A stretch of DNA of 11,995 bases from Actinomycetes bacterium (GCA_021826655.1 JAKAZC010000045.1:1-11995), one strand, 5' to 3'. Positions 6,236-11,995 are shown, counted from the first letter of the stretch. Translations and numbers: made by a program. Notes: generated by a model not told the origin, from the sequence alone.

Positions 6236-6928
6236 TCAGTCGAGCCGGGCGCGGAGGAAGGCCACGGTGCGCTCCCACAGTAGTTCCGCCGAGGCCGCAT
6301 CGTAGACCTCGGGACGGTCCTCGTTGAAGAAGGCGTGGTCCACGCCGGGGTAGACGAGGAACGAGGCGTCGCGCCCCAGCGCGGTGAGCTCCGACTCGAG
6401 CTCCCTGGCCGCAACGGGGGTGAAGAAGCCGTCGAGCTCGGCGACATGGCCGAGGACCGCCGCGGTCATCGTCGCGTAGTCGGGTCGTGCGTCGGGCCAC
6501 GGGATCACCCCGTAGGCCGGGACCACAGCGGCCACCGCGTCAGGACGCTTGCACCCCAGGACCAGGGCCAGACCGCCACCCATGCAGAACCCGACAACGC
6601 CCACCGATGGCGTTCCGGTCCGGCGCACCAACTCGTCGACCGCACCGCTGAGATGGGCTGCCGCCTGGCCCATCTCCAGGGCCATCATGTGTTGCGCCGC
6701 CTCGTCCGGCTCGGTCAACGGGACGGCCTTGCCCCGGTAGAGATCGGGAGCCAGGGCGGTGAAGCCGGCCGCCGCGAACCGGTCGCACGTCCGGGTGATC
6801 TGGTCCACGAGTCCCCACCACTCCTGGATGACCAGGACCCCGATCGTCCCTGCGGAACCGCCGTCCGGCAGCGCCAGATAGCCCGGCATGATGCTCGTGT
6901 CGCTCGGAAATTCGATGTGCTCACCCAT
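6236..6928 (-). CDS. Dienelactone hydrolase family protein
   Basis: The product (230 aa, normal family length) is an alpha/beta hydrolase of the dienelactone hydrolase type, cytoplasmic. The family uses a Cys-Asp-His triad. Here the nucleophile elbow is GFCMGG with C115, the acid is likely D166 in ELDGFF, and the base is H198 in YPGVDHAFFNE. QEWWGL with E36 and APDLYRG (60-66) also match. In aromatic degradation the enzyme opens dienelactone rings, but no other aromatic-catabolism gene is nearby, so general esterase or carboxymethylenebutenolidase-like activity is as far as I would go. The ATG at 6928 begins directly at the conserved N-terminus. Upstream there is no Shine-Dalgarno sequence but a TAGGGT seven bases before the ATG. 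It is the first gene of a probable two-gene unit with the DUF885 gene and is divergent from the NlpC/P60 gene. Confidence 0.88.
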   Translation of the reverse strand: MGEHIEFPSDTSIMPGYLALPDGGSAGTIGVLVIQEWWGLVDQITRTCDRFAAAGFTALAPDLYRGKAVPLTEPDEAAQHMMALEMGQAAAHLSGAVDELVRRTGTPSVGVVGFCMGGGLALVLGCKRPDAVAAVVPAYGVIPWPDARPDYATMTAAVLGHVAELDGFFTPVAARELESELTALGRDASFLVYPGVDHAFFNEDRPEVYDAASAELLWERTVAFLRARLD

Positions 6929-6935
6929 GGTGCGG

Positions 6936-6941
6936 ACCCTA
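6936..6941 (-). promoter_or_regulatory. Possible -10 element of the dienelactone hydrolase gene
   Basis: TAGGGT fits TANNNT and lies seven bases before the ATG, the same spacing as for the lyase promoter. I could not find a convincing -35 at 16-18 bases, so support is modest. Confidence 0.3.
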
Positions 6942-6970
6942 CTCGGCGCACTTCCCCGGTGGCGTCCTGA

Positions 6971-7010
6971 CCGGGCGCGGTGGGGTGCCCCGACTCCGAC
7001 CGGCGCCCGG
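6971..7010. repeat. Inverted repeat in the divergent promoter region
   Basis: CCGGGCGC (6971-6978) pairs perfectly with GCGCCCGG (7003-7010) across a 24-base spacer. The spacer contains its own GGGG-TG-CCCC. It lies in the 180-base gap between the divergent hydrolase and NlpC/P60 genes, so it could be a regulator site or an RNA hairpin. GC-rich DNA makes such repeats common by chance. Confidence 0.35.
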
Positions 7011-7056
7011 CCTACACCCGCTCGACGGAATGCACTCCCAGGTCAGGGCCTTGTAC

Positions 7057-7089
7057 GGTCGGGGGGTCCTTGTGGGCCCCGGACCGACC
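7057..7089. promoter_or_regulatory. Nested inverted repeats over the -35 of the NlpC/P60 promoter
   Basis: GGTCGG (7057-7062) pairs with CCGACC (7084-7089). Inside this, GGTCC (7065-7069) pairs with GGACC (7081-7085). Their centres differ by two bases, so the two repeats are alternatives rather than one structure. Together they enclose the putative -35 TTGTGG, a position where a bound regulator would block RNA polymerase. Confidence 0.35.
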
Positions 7090-7098
7090 GACTACCAT
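7070..7098 (+). promoter_or_regulatory. Putative promoter of the NlpC/P60 gene
   Basis: TTGTGG (7070-7075) is followed after 17 bases by TACCAT (7093-7098), a good TANNNT -10. The start codon at 7109 is only ten bases further on, and no Shine-Dalgarno sequence is present, so the leader would be only a few bases long. Confidence 0.5.
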
Positions 7099-7108
7099 CT
7101 GCCCCCAT

Positions 7109-8371
7109 ATGACTCACGCCGAGCAGTACTCGACGGTCGAGCCAGGTGCCCGCACCGAACGTCGTCGCCGAACACGGAAACGGGTCGTAGGGGCGCTCGC
7201 AGTGGTTTCCGTCCTCGGAGCCACGTCGGCGACGGTGTCCGCTGCCACGCCTGCCTCTGCGGACCAGATCTCCAGCGCCCAGGCTCAGGCAGCGGCCATC
7301 ACGGCCAGGTTGAACGCCACCGAGGCCCAGATCGCGGCACTCGCCGACCAGGTCAACGCGGCGGACTACAAGTTGTCCCAATTGCAGGGCCAGATCAGCG
7401 CCAGCCAAGTCGAGATGGCCAAGGACCAGCACACCGTGACAACCGACCAGGCCCAGCTGCGCGCCCAGGCGCTCGCCGATTACACCAGCTCGGGCACGTC
7501 CAACACGGCCACCCAGCTCTTCACGGCGAATGTGAACACGAGCGGCATCCGTTCGGAGTACTCGTCGATCGCCACCGGCAACGTGACGTCGACCATCGAT
7601 CACCTCCACACCGCTCAGGCCCAGCTGGCCGCCACGCAGGCGGCGCTCGAGCAGCAGACGTCCCAGGCGCAGGCGACCAAGGACAGCCTGGCGGGCTCCC
7701 AGCAGCAGGCCACCACCCTGGCCGCCCAGGACAAGGCCACGCTGAGCAGCGTCGACGCCAACATCCAGGCGCTCGTGGCCCAACAGCAGGCCGCCGCTGC
7801 CGCCGCAGCACAGGCCGCAGCACAGGCCGCCTTCAACCAGAAGGTCGCCGCCGCCCAGGCCGCCCAGGCCGCCCAGGCCGCACGGGCGACCAGCGCCGTT
7901 CAGGCTGCTCAGGCGACGAACGCCGCACCGACGCAACGCTCGGGCCCGACCACGGGTTCCACACCACCCAGCACCGGCGGCACGGTGACGGTCATCGTGC
8001 CGCCGCCGCCGCCCCTGTCGTCGGCCGCCGGAGTCGCCGTGGCGGCCGCGGAGCGCGAGATCGGCGTCCCCTACCTCTGGGGCGGCACGACCCCGGCCGG
8101 CTTCGACTGCTCGGGCCTGGTCATGTGGGCATACGCACAGGCCGGCGTCAGCCTCCCCCACTATTCAGGGGCGCAGTACGCCAGCACCACCCACATCTCC
8201 ATGGCAGACATCCAGCCGGGTGACCTCCTGTTCTACGGTCCCGGCGGTAGCGACCACGTGGCGATGTACGTGGGGGGCGGTTCCATGATCGAGGCGCCCT
8301 ACACCGGGGCGAGCGTCTGGATCACCGGCGTCCGCACCGGCGGCCTCGCCGGCATCGGCCGGGTGGCCTGA
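7109..8371 (+). CDS. Secreted NlpC/P60 peptidoglycan endopeptidase, RipA-like
   Basis: The product (420 aa) has a basic N-terminus (ERRRRTRKR), a hydrophobic stretch GALAVVSVLGATSATVSA and a likely signal-peptidase site after ASA near residue 51, so it should be exported. Residues 53-225 are Ala/Gln-rich and helical, forming a coiled coil. An (AAAQ)/(AAQ) stretch (228-259) and a Thr/Ser/Pro linker with PPPPP (298-302) follow. The C-terminal NlpC/P60 domain (304-420) has GVPYLWGG, the nucleophile in FDCSG (C334), DHVAMYVG (H383) and MIEAPYTG (E395). The 49- and 12-residue spacings equal those I recall for the Mycobacterium RipA triad (Cys383, His432, Glu444). The enzyme should cut stem peptides in the cell wall, with the coiled coil holding it inactive or docking it to division proteins, as in related systems. 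The 7109 ATG is chosen because the upstream in-frame extension lies over the promoter. Confidence 0.92.
   Translation: MTHAEQYSTVEPGARTERRRRTRKRVVGALAVVSVLGATSATVSAATPASADQISSAQAQAAAITARLNATEAQIAALADQVNAADYKLSQLQGQISASQVEMAKDQHTVTTDQAQLRAQALADYTSSGTSNTATQLFTANVNTSGIRSEYSSIATGNVTSTIDHLHTAQAQLAATQAALEQQTSQAQATKDSLAGSQQQATTLAAQDKATLSSVDANIQALVAQQQAAAAAAAQAAAQAAFNQKVAAAQAAQAAQAARATSAVQAAQATNAAPTQRSGPTTGSTPPSTGGTVTVIVPPPPPLSSAAGVAVAAAEREIGVPYLWGGTTPAGFDCSGLVMWAYAQAGVSLPHYSGAQYASTTHISMADIQPGDLLFYGPGGSDHVAMYVGGGSMIEAPYTGASVWITGVRTGGLAGIGRVA
7802..7876 (+). repeat. Short in-frame tandem repeats in the Ala/Gln linker
   Basis: Two perfect 12-base copies of GCCGCAGCACAG (7802-7813, 7814-7825; AAAQ) and three perfect 9-base copies of GCCGCCCAG (7850-7858, 7859-7867, 7868-7876; AAQ) lie in the helical part of the hydrolase gene. 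Unit lengths are multiples of three, so gain or loss by slippage would change linker length without shifting frame. Confidence 0.8.
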
Positions 8372-8397
8372 GCCCGGGCGCCACGGCCCGCGGTCGG

Positions 8398-8420
8398 GAG
8401 CCGGCCCGCAGGGCCCGCTC
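8398..8420 (+). terminator. Possible terminator hairpin after the NlpC/P60 gene
   Basis: GAGC (8398-8401) and GGCCC (8403-8407) pair with GGGCC (8411-8415) and GCTC (8417-8420), around a short GCA loop with one C/C mismatch. It starts 27 bases after the stop codon. No T run follows, so it would not be a classical intrinsic terminator. Confidence 0.35.
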
Positions 8421-8452
8421 CTTCCGCATCGCCGGCGACACGGACCCTTCCC

Positions 8453-8854
8453 ATGGCATTCGGCCAACCGTCGGGACCACCGGCCACCGCCCGGCAGGTC
8501 CGTGACCTGACCGCCCTGGTCGAAGCAGCCGGGCACTCCGGGTTCCGCGACGCTCGCGGCGCCCTCGGTCTCACCCAACGTCAGGCGGGCGGGCGGTTCA
8601 CCCGGAACGAAGCTGAGGCACTCATCGCCCGCCTCGAAGCCGAGTCCGAGGCCGGCGCGCCCGTCGCCGGCGCGCCCGGTGCCGGCGCCGGAGACCGGCC
8701 CGCCCGCGCCACTCCGGTCGCTCCCCGCCGGACCCCGCCCGGCGCTCGGGCCGCCACCTTGGTCGAGCAGCTCCAGCGGGTACCGGAGGAGCTCCTGGTC
8801 GACGAGCTCCGGCGACGGGGATGGGCGCTCATCCCGCCCTCACCGCCCACCTGA
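8453..8854 (+). CDS. Conserved hypothetical protein (133 aa)
   Basis: I do not know a function. The N-terminal third, MAFGQPSGPPATARQV followed by LVEAAGHSGFRDARGALG and LTQRQAGGRFTRNEAEALIARLE, resembles a short conserved protein I recall from many actinobacteria, which supports the ATG at 8453. The middle (about 65-100) is a low-complexity Ala/Gly/Pro linker. The end (VEQLQRVPEELLVDELRRRGWALIPP) is a predicted helix with a conserved-looking LxxELxxRGW pattern. The arrangement is thus two small helical modules joined by a flexible linker. There is no signal peptide or membrane segment, so it is cytoplasmic and perhaps nucleic-acid or protein binding, but that is a guess. It follows the NlpC/P60 gene after 81 bases with a possible terminator between them. 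No strong Shine-Dalgarno sequence is visible. Confidence 0.7.
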   Translation: MAFGQPSGPPATARQVRDLTALVEAAGHSGFRDARGALGLTQRQAGGRFTRNEAEALIARLEAESEAGAPVAGAPGAGAGDRPARATPVAPRRTPPGARAATLVEQLQRVPEELLVDELRRRGWALIPPSPPT

Positions 8855-8869
8855 CCGCGCCGGGAATCG

Positions 8870-8881
8870 CACCGATCGGTG
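8870..8881. other. 12-base perfect palindrome between convergent genes
   Basis: CACCGATCGGTG is perfectly self-complementary and lies in the 54-base gap between two opposing stop codons. It could be a regulator half of a terminator structure or chance; there is no loop and no T run. Confidence 0.25.
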
Positions 8882-8908
8882 GTGGGGACCGAGGCGCAGA
8901 CCGACGGG

Positions 8909-9706
8909 TCAGACCTGGTCGTGGGCGGCGAATTCGGCAGGCGGCATCTGACCGACGGTGCCCCCGGCGCGTGGGCCGGGTGGTCGAGCGAACCGGAACG
9001 GGATCGCCTCCCGGCCCGCCTGGATGACCATCGCCTGGCCGGTCGACTCGCCAGACAGGAGGTCGACCACGGTCCCGGCCACTGACCCGACGTCGATGAG
9101 GGGGAAGCCGCTCGACTCCAACGTCTCGCGCATGTCGGCGATGATCGGAGTGTCGACGATGCTCGGGCACACGGCGTTGACGGTGATCCCCCTGTCGGCC
9201 AATTGCGGCTCGAGCGATCGCACCAGGCCCACTACGGCGTGCTTTGTGAGGCAGTAGACCGGGTCAGGTGAGAAGCCGATGAGTCCGGCCAGCGATGCGG
9301 TGGCCACGATCGAACCACCACCCCGTGCGACCATCGCCGGGACCAGTTCCCGGATGCCGAAGAACACGCCGTCCACATTGACCCCGGTGGCCCGCCGGTA
9401 GATCTCGTCGGTGACAGCGGTGATGTCGGATTCGCCCGTGGTGACCCCTGCGTTCAGATGGGCGAGGTCGACACCCCCGAACCGCGAGGTGACCGCAGCC
9501 ACGATGCCCGGCCACTCGTCGGCGCGACCGACATCGGCCTGGAGGGCGAGTCCGCCGAACTCCGCCGCCGCCCGTTCGGCGGACTCCCCGCGGAGGTCCA
9601 CCACGGCGACCGACGCGCCGGCGGCCGCCAACCGGGTTGCGGTGGCCAGCCCGATGCCCGAACCGCCTCCGGTCACCACTGCAATCTTGCCCTCCAACGG
9701 TCCCAC
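8909..9706 (-). CDS. Short-chain dehydrogenase/reductase (SDR)
   Basis: The product (265 aa) is a classical SDR oxidoreductase in the cytoplasm. Motifs in order are TGGGSGIG (12-19) for cofactor binding, an acidic D37 at the end of strand 2 that favours NAD(H) over NADP(H), NAG (85-87), N110, S138 in TASLAG, and YCLTK with Y151 and K155, giving the full Asn-Ser-Tyr-Lys tetrad. VCPSIVDTP (179-187) matches the usual PG-V-T region. The substrate is unknown. The GTG at 9706 is chosen because AAGGTG lies five bases upstream and the protein then begins five residues before the first strand. Residues after about 240 (Pro/Gly/Ala-rich, ending in AEFAAHDQV) extend beyond the usual fold end. It is divergent from the Lgt homologue and convergent with the hypothetical gene, with no operon partner. 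Confidence 0.9.
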   Translation of the reverse strand: MGPLEGKIAVVTGGGSGIGLATATRLAAAGASVAVVDLRGESAERAAAEFGGLALQADVGRADEWPGIVAAVTSRFGGVDLAHLNAGVTTGESDITAVTDEIYRRATGVNVDGVFFGIRELVPAMVARGGGSIVATASLAGLIGFSPDPVYCLTKHAVVGLVRSLEPQLADRGITVNAVCPSIVDTPIIADMRETLESSGFPLIDVGSVAGTVVDLLSGESTGQAMVIQAGREAIPFRFARPPGPRAGGTVGQMPPAEFAAHDQV

Positions 9707-9711
9707 GGCAT

Positions 9712-9717
9712 CACCTT
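9712..9717 (-). promoter_or_regulatory. Ribosome binding site deciding the SDR GTG start
   Basis: AAGGTG on the minus strand lies five bases before the GTG at 9706. An ATG at 9711-9709 is in a different frame, so the GTG is the start. Confidence 0.55.
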
Positions 9718-9812
9718 CGACCCTTCACTCGGACGGCGGCCACCGGCTGCGGCGCACCGGCGAACCGTCCCCGAAGCCCGGGATCGCTCGCCGAAGCCAC
9801 CCTAACGGCACG

Positions 9813-9828
9813 CTGAGGCATACTGAGG
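9813..9828 (+). repeat. Direct repeat upstream of the Lgt homologue
   Basis: CTGAGG occurs twice (9813-9818 and 9823-9828), ten bases apart start to start, about one helical turn. The bases between read CATA, and CATACT (9819-9824) could be a weak -10. The 171-base gap 9707-9877 otherwise shows no clear promoter for either divergent gene apart from a TAGGGT on the minus strand at 9804-9799. Confidence 0.3.
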
Positions 9829-9877
9829 GCCTGACCGGCACCGGGGACGAACCCGGGACCCGGTCGGCCCAACGATC

Positions 9878-10861
9878 ATGAGACCGATCCCCGTCGCCTT
9901 CCACATCTGGTTCCTCGAGGTCCACACCTACGGGATCGGGTTGGCCCTGACCTTCTGGTTCGGGCTTCGGTACACCGAGCGCAGGCTCCGCGACCGTGGG
10001 TACCCGTGGCAGTGGGTCACCGGGATGTTCGTGTGGGTCATCGTCGCGGCCATCGTCGGCGCCCGGGCCATGCACGTGCTGGCGAACCTCTCCTACTACA
10101 CGGCCAGCCCCTCACAGGTCTTCGCTATCTGGCAGGGCGGCCTCTCCTCGTTCGGGGGCCTCATGGCCGCCGTGCCGGTGGCGATCATCAGCACCCGGCG
10201 ACGCTGCCCCGAGCTCCCGACCCTCCGCTTCGCCGACCTGATGGCCCCGGTGCTCATGGCCTGCTGGGCGATGGGACGACTCCTCGGGCCCCAGCTGATG
10301 GTCAACGGCGGGGGCCACCCCACGCACCAGTGGTTCGGGATGTACTACGCCGGGAGCCATCCGGACCAGAAGGTCCTGCCCGTACCGATCTTCCAGGCGA
10401 TGGAGGACTTCTCGATCTTCGTGGTCCTCCTGCTCGTGGAGCGCTGGCTGCGATTGCGGACCCCGACCGTGGCGTCCGACGGCTCGCCGCTGACCCCGGC
10501 GACGGCACCGCAACCACCCGCCGGCATCGTGCTGGGAGTGGGTATGGTGCTGTGGGGCATCGAGCGATTCCTCGACGAGCACCTCTGGCTCGCCCAGGAT
10601 GGGCACCTCGGATCGGTACTGGTCCAGATCGCCGGGGTCGGACTTGCGATCGTCGGCGTCCTGGTGCTGGCCACCCGCGTCGGACCCTACCGGCGGTGGC
10701 GCGACTCCCGGCCAGACCCGGTGGTGTCGGCCTCCGACGGAGTGACGGGCGAGGGGAGCGGTGCTACCCACCACGGGGACGAAGCCGCCCCCGTGGTGTC
10801 GGGCGGGTCGTCCGTCGGTGCACACCCCGCGGTCGAACCCGGCTCAGACGACCGGGACTGA
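9878..10861 (+). CDS. lgt: Divergent prolipoprotein diacylglyceryl transferase (Lgt) homologue
   Basis: Lgt moves a diacylglyceryl group from phosphatidylglycerol to the lipobox Cys of prolipoproteins in the cytoplasmic membrane. This 327-residue protein shows the family outline: IPVAFHIWFLEVHTYGIGLAL at the start with Y18, GARAMHVLAN (61-70), WQGGLSSFGGL (85-95), MGRLLGPQL (132-140), a PIFQAMED stretch in place of HPSQLYE (170-177), and GIERFLDEHLW (227-237). About seven membrane segments fit the family. R134 aligns with E. coli R143, and R230/E234 with R239/E243. However, F92 occupies the place of H103, and G137 that of N146. The last 50 or so residues are a hydrophilic tail. Function as Lgt is therefore likely but not assured. 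No clear Shine-Dalgarno sequence is present. Its stop overlaps the neighbouring membrane-protein gene by 18 bases. Confidence 0.75.
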   Translation: MRPIPVAFHIWFLEVHTYGIGLALTFWFGLRYTERRLRDRGYPWQWVTGMFVWVIVAAIVGARAMHVLANLSYYTASPSQVFAIWQGGLSSFGGLMAAVPVAIISTRRRCPELPTLRFADLMAPVLMACWAMGRLLGPQLMVNGGGHPTHQWFGMYYAGSHPDQKVLPVPIFQAMEDFSIFVVLLLVERWLRLRTPTVASDGSPLTPATAPQPPAGIVLGVGMVLWGIERFLDEHLWLAQDGHLGSVLVQIAGVGLAIVGVLVLATRVGPYRRWRDSRPDPVVSASDGVTGEGSGATHHGDEAAPVVSGGSSVGAHPAVEPGSDDRD

Positions 10862-11662
10862 CGGACCGTGATCGGCGGCCGGCGGCCCGTCGTTCGACGA
10901 GGTCGTCGCCCGACGGCCTGCCCGAACCACACCGCGTGCGGCCACCGCCGCGACGATGACGACCGCCACCGCCGCGGGAGCCGCGCCGGGGAGTGCGGTG
11001 GCGAGCACGATCACCGAGAGCCCGGTCGTCGCGAGCACGGCCCGTTCGGCCCAGGGTAGGAGCGCGCCGAACTCCCGGTGGAAGGCGAGGAGCCCGGTCG
11101 GGGTGGTCACCCGTCGGGTGAGGGTCACCGCCAGTCCACGCACGAGGCCGAACGCGCCACCGACGGCGAGTGCCACCAGCGGGTCACCGGTGAGGGCGCC
11201 GAGCACGACGACCAGGTAGACGGCGGCCGTCGTGATGTAGGTGGCCACACCGGACCCGATCTGGAACCCGAACCCCGCGCCGTAGACCCAGGGGCGGTAG
11301 GCGTCGAGCCACCGCTCGTTCACCTGTCGGTAGTGCACGGGCACCCGCACCCCGACGAGCCCGGTGTCCGACGCCAGTGCGATCAGTGACGCCGCCAGTC
11401 CGACGGCGGCACCGGTCGCCGGTGTCCAGGCGACGGCGTCCACCACCGCCGCCGACACCGCGACGGCCGTGCCGAGCGCCAGTCCGCCGACGACCGCCCC
11501 CACGACGAACCACGTACAGGTCACCGCGTAGCGATGCCCCTTCGCCCGCTCGGCCAGCGGGGTGATCGTCGAGAGCATCGACAGCCCGCAGGGGGACCAC
11601 GTCGACCGCACGGCGGCTGCGCTCGCAACCAGTAGGGCCAGCAGGGAGAAGGTCGTGGTCAT
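10844..11662 (-). CDS. Polytopic membrane protein with SPCG motif, family uncertain
   Basis: The product (272 aa) has about six or seven hydrophobic segments (roughly residues 4-19, 47-70, 84-100, 128-155, 161-180, 206-224, 226-246) and should sit in the cytoplasmic membrane. The first helix ends in STWSPCGLSMLSTITPLAER (20-39). An SPC plus helix-breaking residues at this place recalls CcdA/DsbD-like electron-transfer membrane proteins (SPCVLPLLP), but only one Cys of that kind (C25) is seen, so redox function is not shown. A central loop VHYRQVNERWLDAYRPWVYG (109-128) precedes GFGFQIGSGVATYIT, which is also distinctive. The C-terminal tail is hydrophilic and basic. I cannot name a function. 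The ATG at 11662 is well supported by AGGAG four bases upstream. It follows the repeat-protein gene by 60 bases on the same strand and may be cotranscribed with it. Confidence 0.75.
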   Translation of the reverse strand: MTTTFSLLALLVASAAAVRSTWSPCGLSMLSTITPLAERAKGHRYAVTCTWFVVGAVVGGLALGTAVAVSAAVVDAVAWTPATGAAVGLAASLIALASDTGLVGVRVPVHYRQVNERWLDAYRPWVYGAGFGFQIGSGVATYITTAAVYLVVVLGALTGDPLVALAVGGAFGLVRGLAVTLTRRVTTPTGLLAFHREFGALLPWAERAVLATTGLSVIVLATALPGAAPAAVAVVIVAAVAARGVVRAGRRATTSSNDGPPAADHGPSVPVV

Positions 11663-11666
11663 GGGG

Positions 11667-11671
11667 CTCCT
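11667..11671 (-). promoter_or_regulatory. Ribosome binding site of the SPCG membrane protein gene
   Basis: AGGAG lies four bases before the ATG at 11662. It is one of the few clear Shine-Dalgarno sequences in this window, consistent with translation from a longer transcript rather than a leaderless one. Confidence 0.6.
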
Positions 11672-11722
11672 GGGGTGGTCGGGGCACGGGAGATCCGGTC
11701 GGTCAACTCGTCGGACGACGGG

Positions 11723-11995
11723 TCAGGCCGGCGACCCGAGGAAGGGGACGTCGAAGGCGAAGATGCCGCCGTCGGAGGCGACCATCCAGTAACCGGCCCC
11801 GGTCGGCGTCGAAGCCACTCCGACGATGGGGCGCTGCAGGTCGTGTCCCCCCATCGAGCCGTCGAAGGGGGCGTCACCGAATGCGAAGATGCCGCCGTCG
11901 GAGGCGACCATCCAGTAGCCCGCACCCGTCGGGGTCGCGGTCATGCCGACGATGGGCCGGTTGAGCGGGAGGCCGCCCATCGAGCCGTGGAAGGG
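11723..11995 (-). CDS. C-terminal end of a secreted repeat (propeller-like) protein, cut by the window edge
   Basis: The visible 90 residues are two tandem copies of a repeat of about 42 residues, running PF(H/D)GSMGG, then [24 protein letters not shown], with the gene ending PFLGSPA then TGA. Such GYW(L/M)[13 protein letters not shown] repeats are common in secreted proteins of Acidimicrobiia and some other actinobacteria. Their Gly-rich, Trp/Tyr-containing short strands suggest a beta-propeller-like domain. The N-terminal part, with any signal peptide or catalytic domain, lies beyond the right edge, so the function of the whole protein cannot be given. The last repeat is one residue shorter (FAFDV instead of FAFGDA) and ends cleanly just after the next repeat begins, as expected for a natural terminus. 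Confidence 0.8.
   Translation of the reverse strand, partial: PFHGSMGGLPLNRPIVGMTATPTGAGYWMVASDGGIFAFGDAPFDGSMGGHDLQRPIVGVASTPTGAGYWMVASDGGIFAFDVPFLGSPA
11744..11995 (-). repeat. 126-base tandem coding repeats
   Basis: Two copies, 11995-11870 and 11869-11744, are similar at DNA as well as protein level. A 35-base block is identical at 11757-11791 and 11883-11917, exactly 126 bases apart. The array very likely continues past the right edge. Nucleotide identity in the block encoding [12 protein letters not shown] suggests recent duplication or gene conversion between units. Confidence 0.8.

Noticed and set aside
4435..6327. 630-codon plus-strand frame, one of the longest open frames in the window
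   Set aside because: It is antisense to the lyase 5' half and the whole DUF885 gene, both of which show family motifs. Its length comes from scarce stop codons at high GC.
7093..7111. Upstream in-frame start at 6980 for the NlpC/P60 gene
   Set aside because: The extra 43 residues overlie the promoter elements and place the signal peptide far from the N-terminus.
7043..8161. 372-codon minus-strand frame rich in Gly/Leu/Arg
   Set aside because: It is antisense to the NlpC/P60 gene, and its repeats only mirror the Ala/Gln codon repeats.
431..9706. CoA-transferase, CoA-ester lyase, dienelactone hydrolase and SDR as one catabolic gene cluster
   Set aside because: They lie in different orientations and separate transcription units with unrelated genes between them; nothing ties them to a common substrate.
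11744..11995. Regularly spaced near-identical blocks that might suggest a CRISPR array
   Set aside because: The 126-base period is in frame with conserved residues throughout, and spacers are not unique, so it is a protein repeat.

Overview
The window looks like chromosomal DNA of a high-GC actinobacterium. The best guess is the Acidimicrobiia. Three things point there: very GC-rich coding with G/C at third codon positions; a partial secreted protein made of [21 protein letters not shown] repeats, which are abundant in that class; and a RipA-like NlpC/P60 hydrolase with a long coiled coil. This placement is an inference from protein style, since there is no rRNA or other marker gene. I found no tRNA, rRNA, CRISPR array, phage or defence cassette.

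Layout. The left edge (1-76) is the last 24 codons of a transposase, probably IS982-like. A small conserved actinobacterial protein (95-328, minus) abuts it. A class III (CaiB/BaiF) CoA-transferase homologue with an apparently permuted domain order (431-1813) runs head-on into an MFS efflux-type transporter (1818-3098, minus). The transporter is divergent from a TetR regulator (3221-3892). The shared promoter gap holds two strong inverted repeats, so this is a likely self-contained regulated efflux pair. The TetR gene overlaps, tail to tail, a CitE/HpcH-type CoA-ester lyase (3873-4811, minus). Upstream on the same strand are a DUF885 HEAYPGHH putative metallopeptidase (4951-6213) and a dienelactone hydrolase (6236-6928), 22 nt apart and probably cotranscribed.

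The right half begins with a divergent control region (6929-7108) rich in inverted repeats. It is followed by a secreted NlpC/P60 peptidoglycan hydrolase (7109-8371), a conserved hypothetical protein (8453-8854), an NAD-type short-chain dehydrogenase (8909-9706, minus), a divergent Lgt homologue (9878-10861), a polytopic membrane protein with an SPCG motif (10844-11662, minus), and the C-terminal end of a secreted repeat protein (11723 to the right edge, minus).

The genes do not form one pathway. They read as several short, independently transcribed units, many meeting tail to tail with overlapping or nearly touching stop codons and GC-rich hairpins at the junctions. Several start codons lie 6-10 nt downstream of a -10-like element with no Shine-Dalgarno sequence, which suggests leaderless or near-leaderless transcripts. 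The points most worth a second look are the permuted CoA-transferase, the Lgt homologue that lacks canonical active-site residues, the two putative operators between the MFS and TetR genes, and the transposon edge. I do not see a clearly new multi-gene system here.
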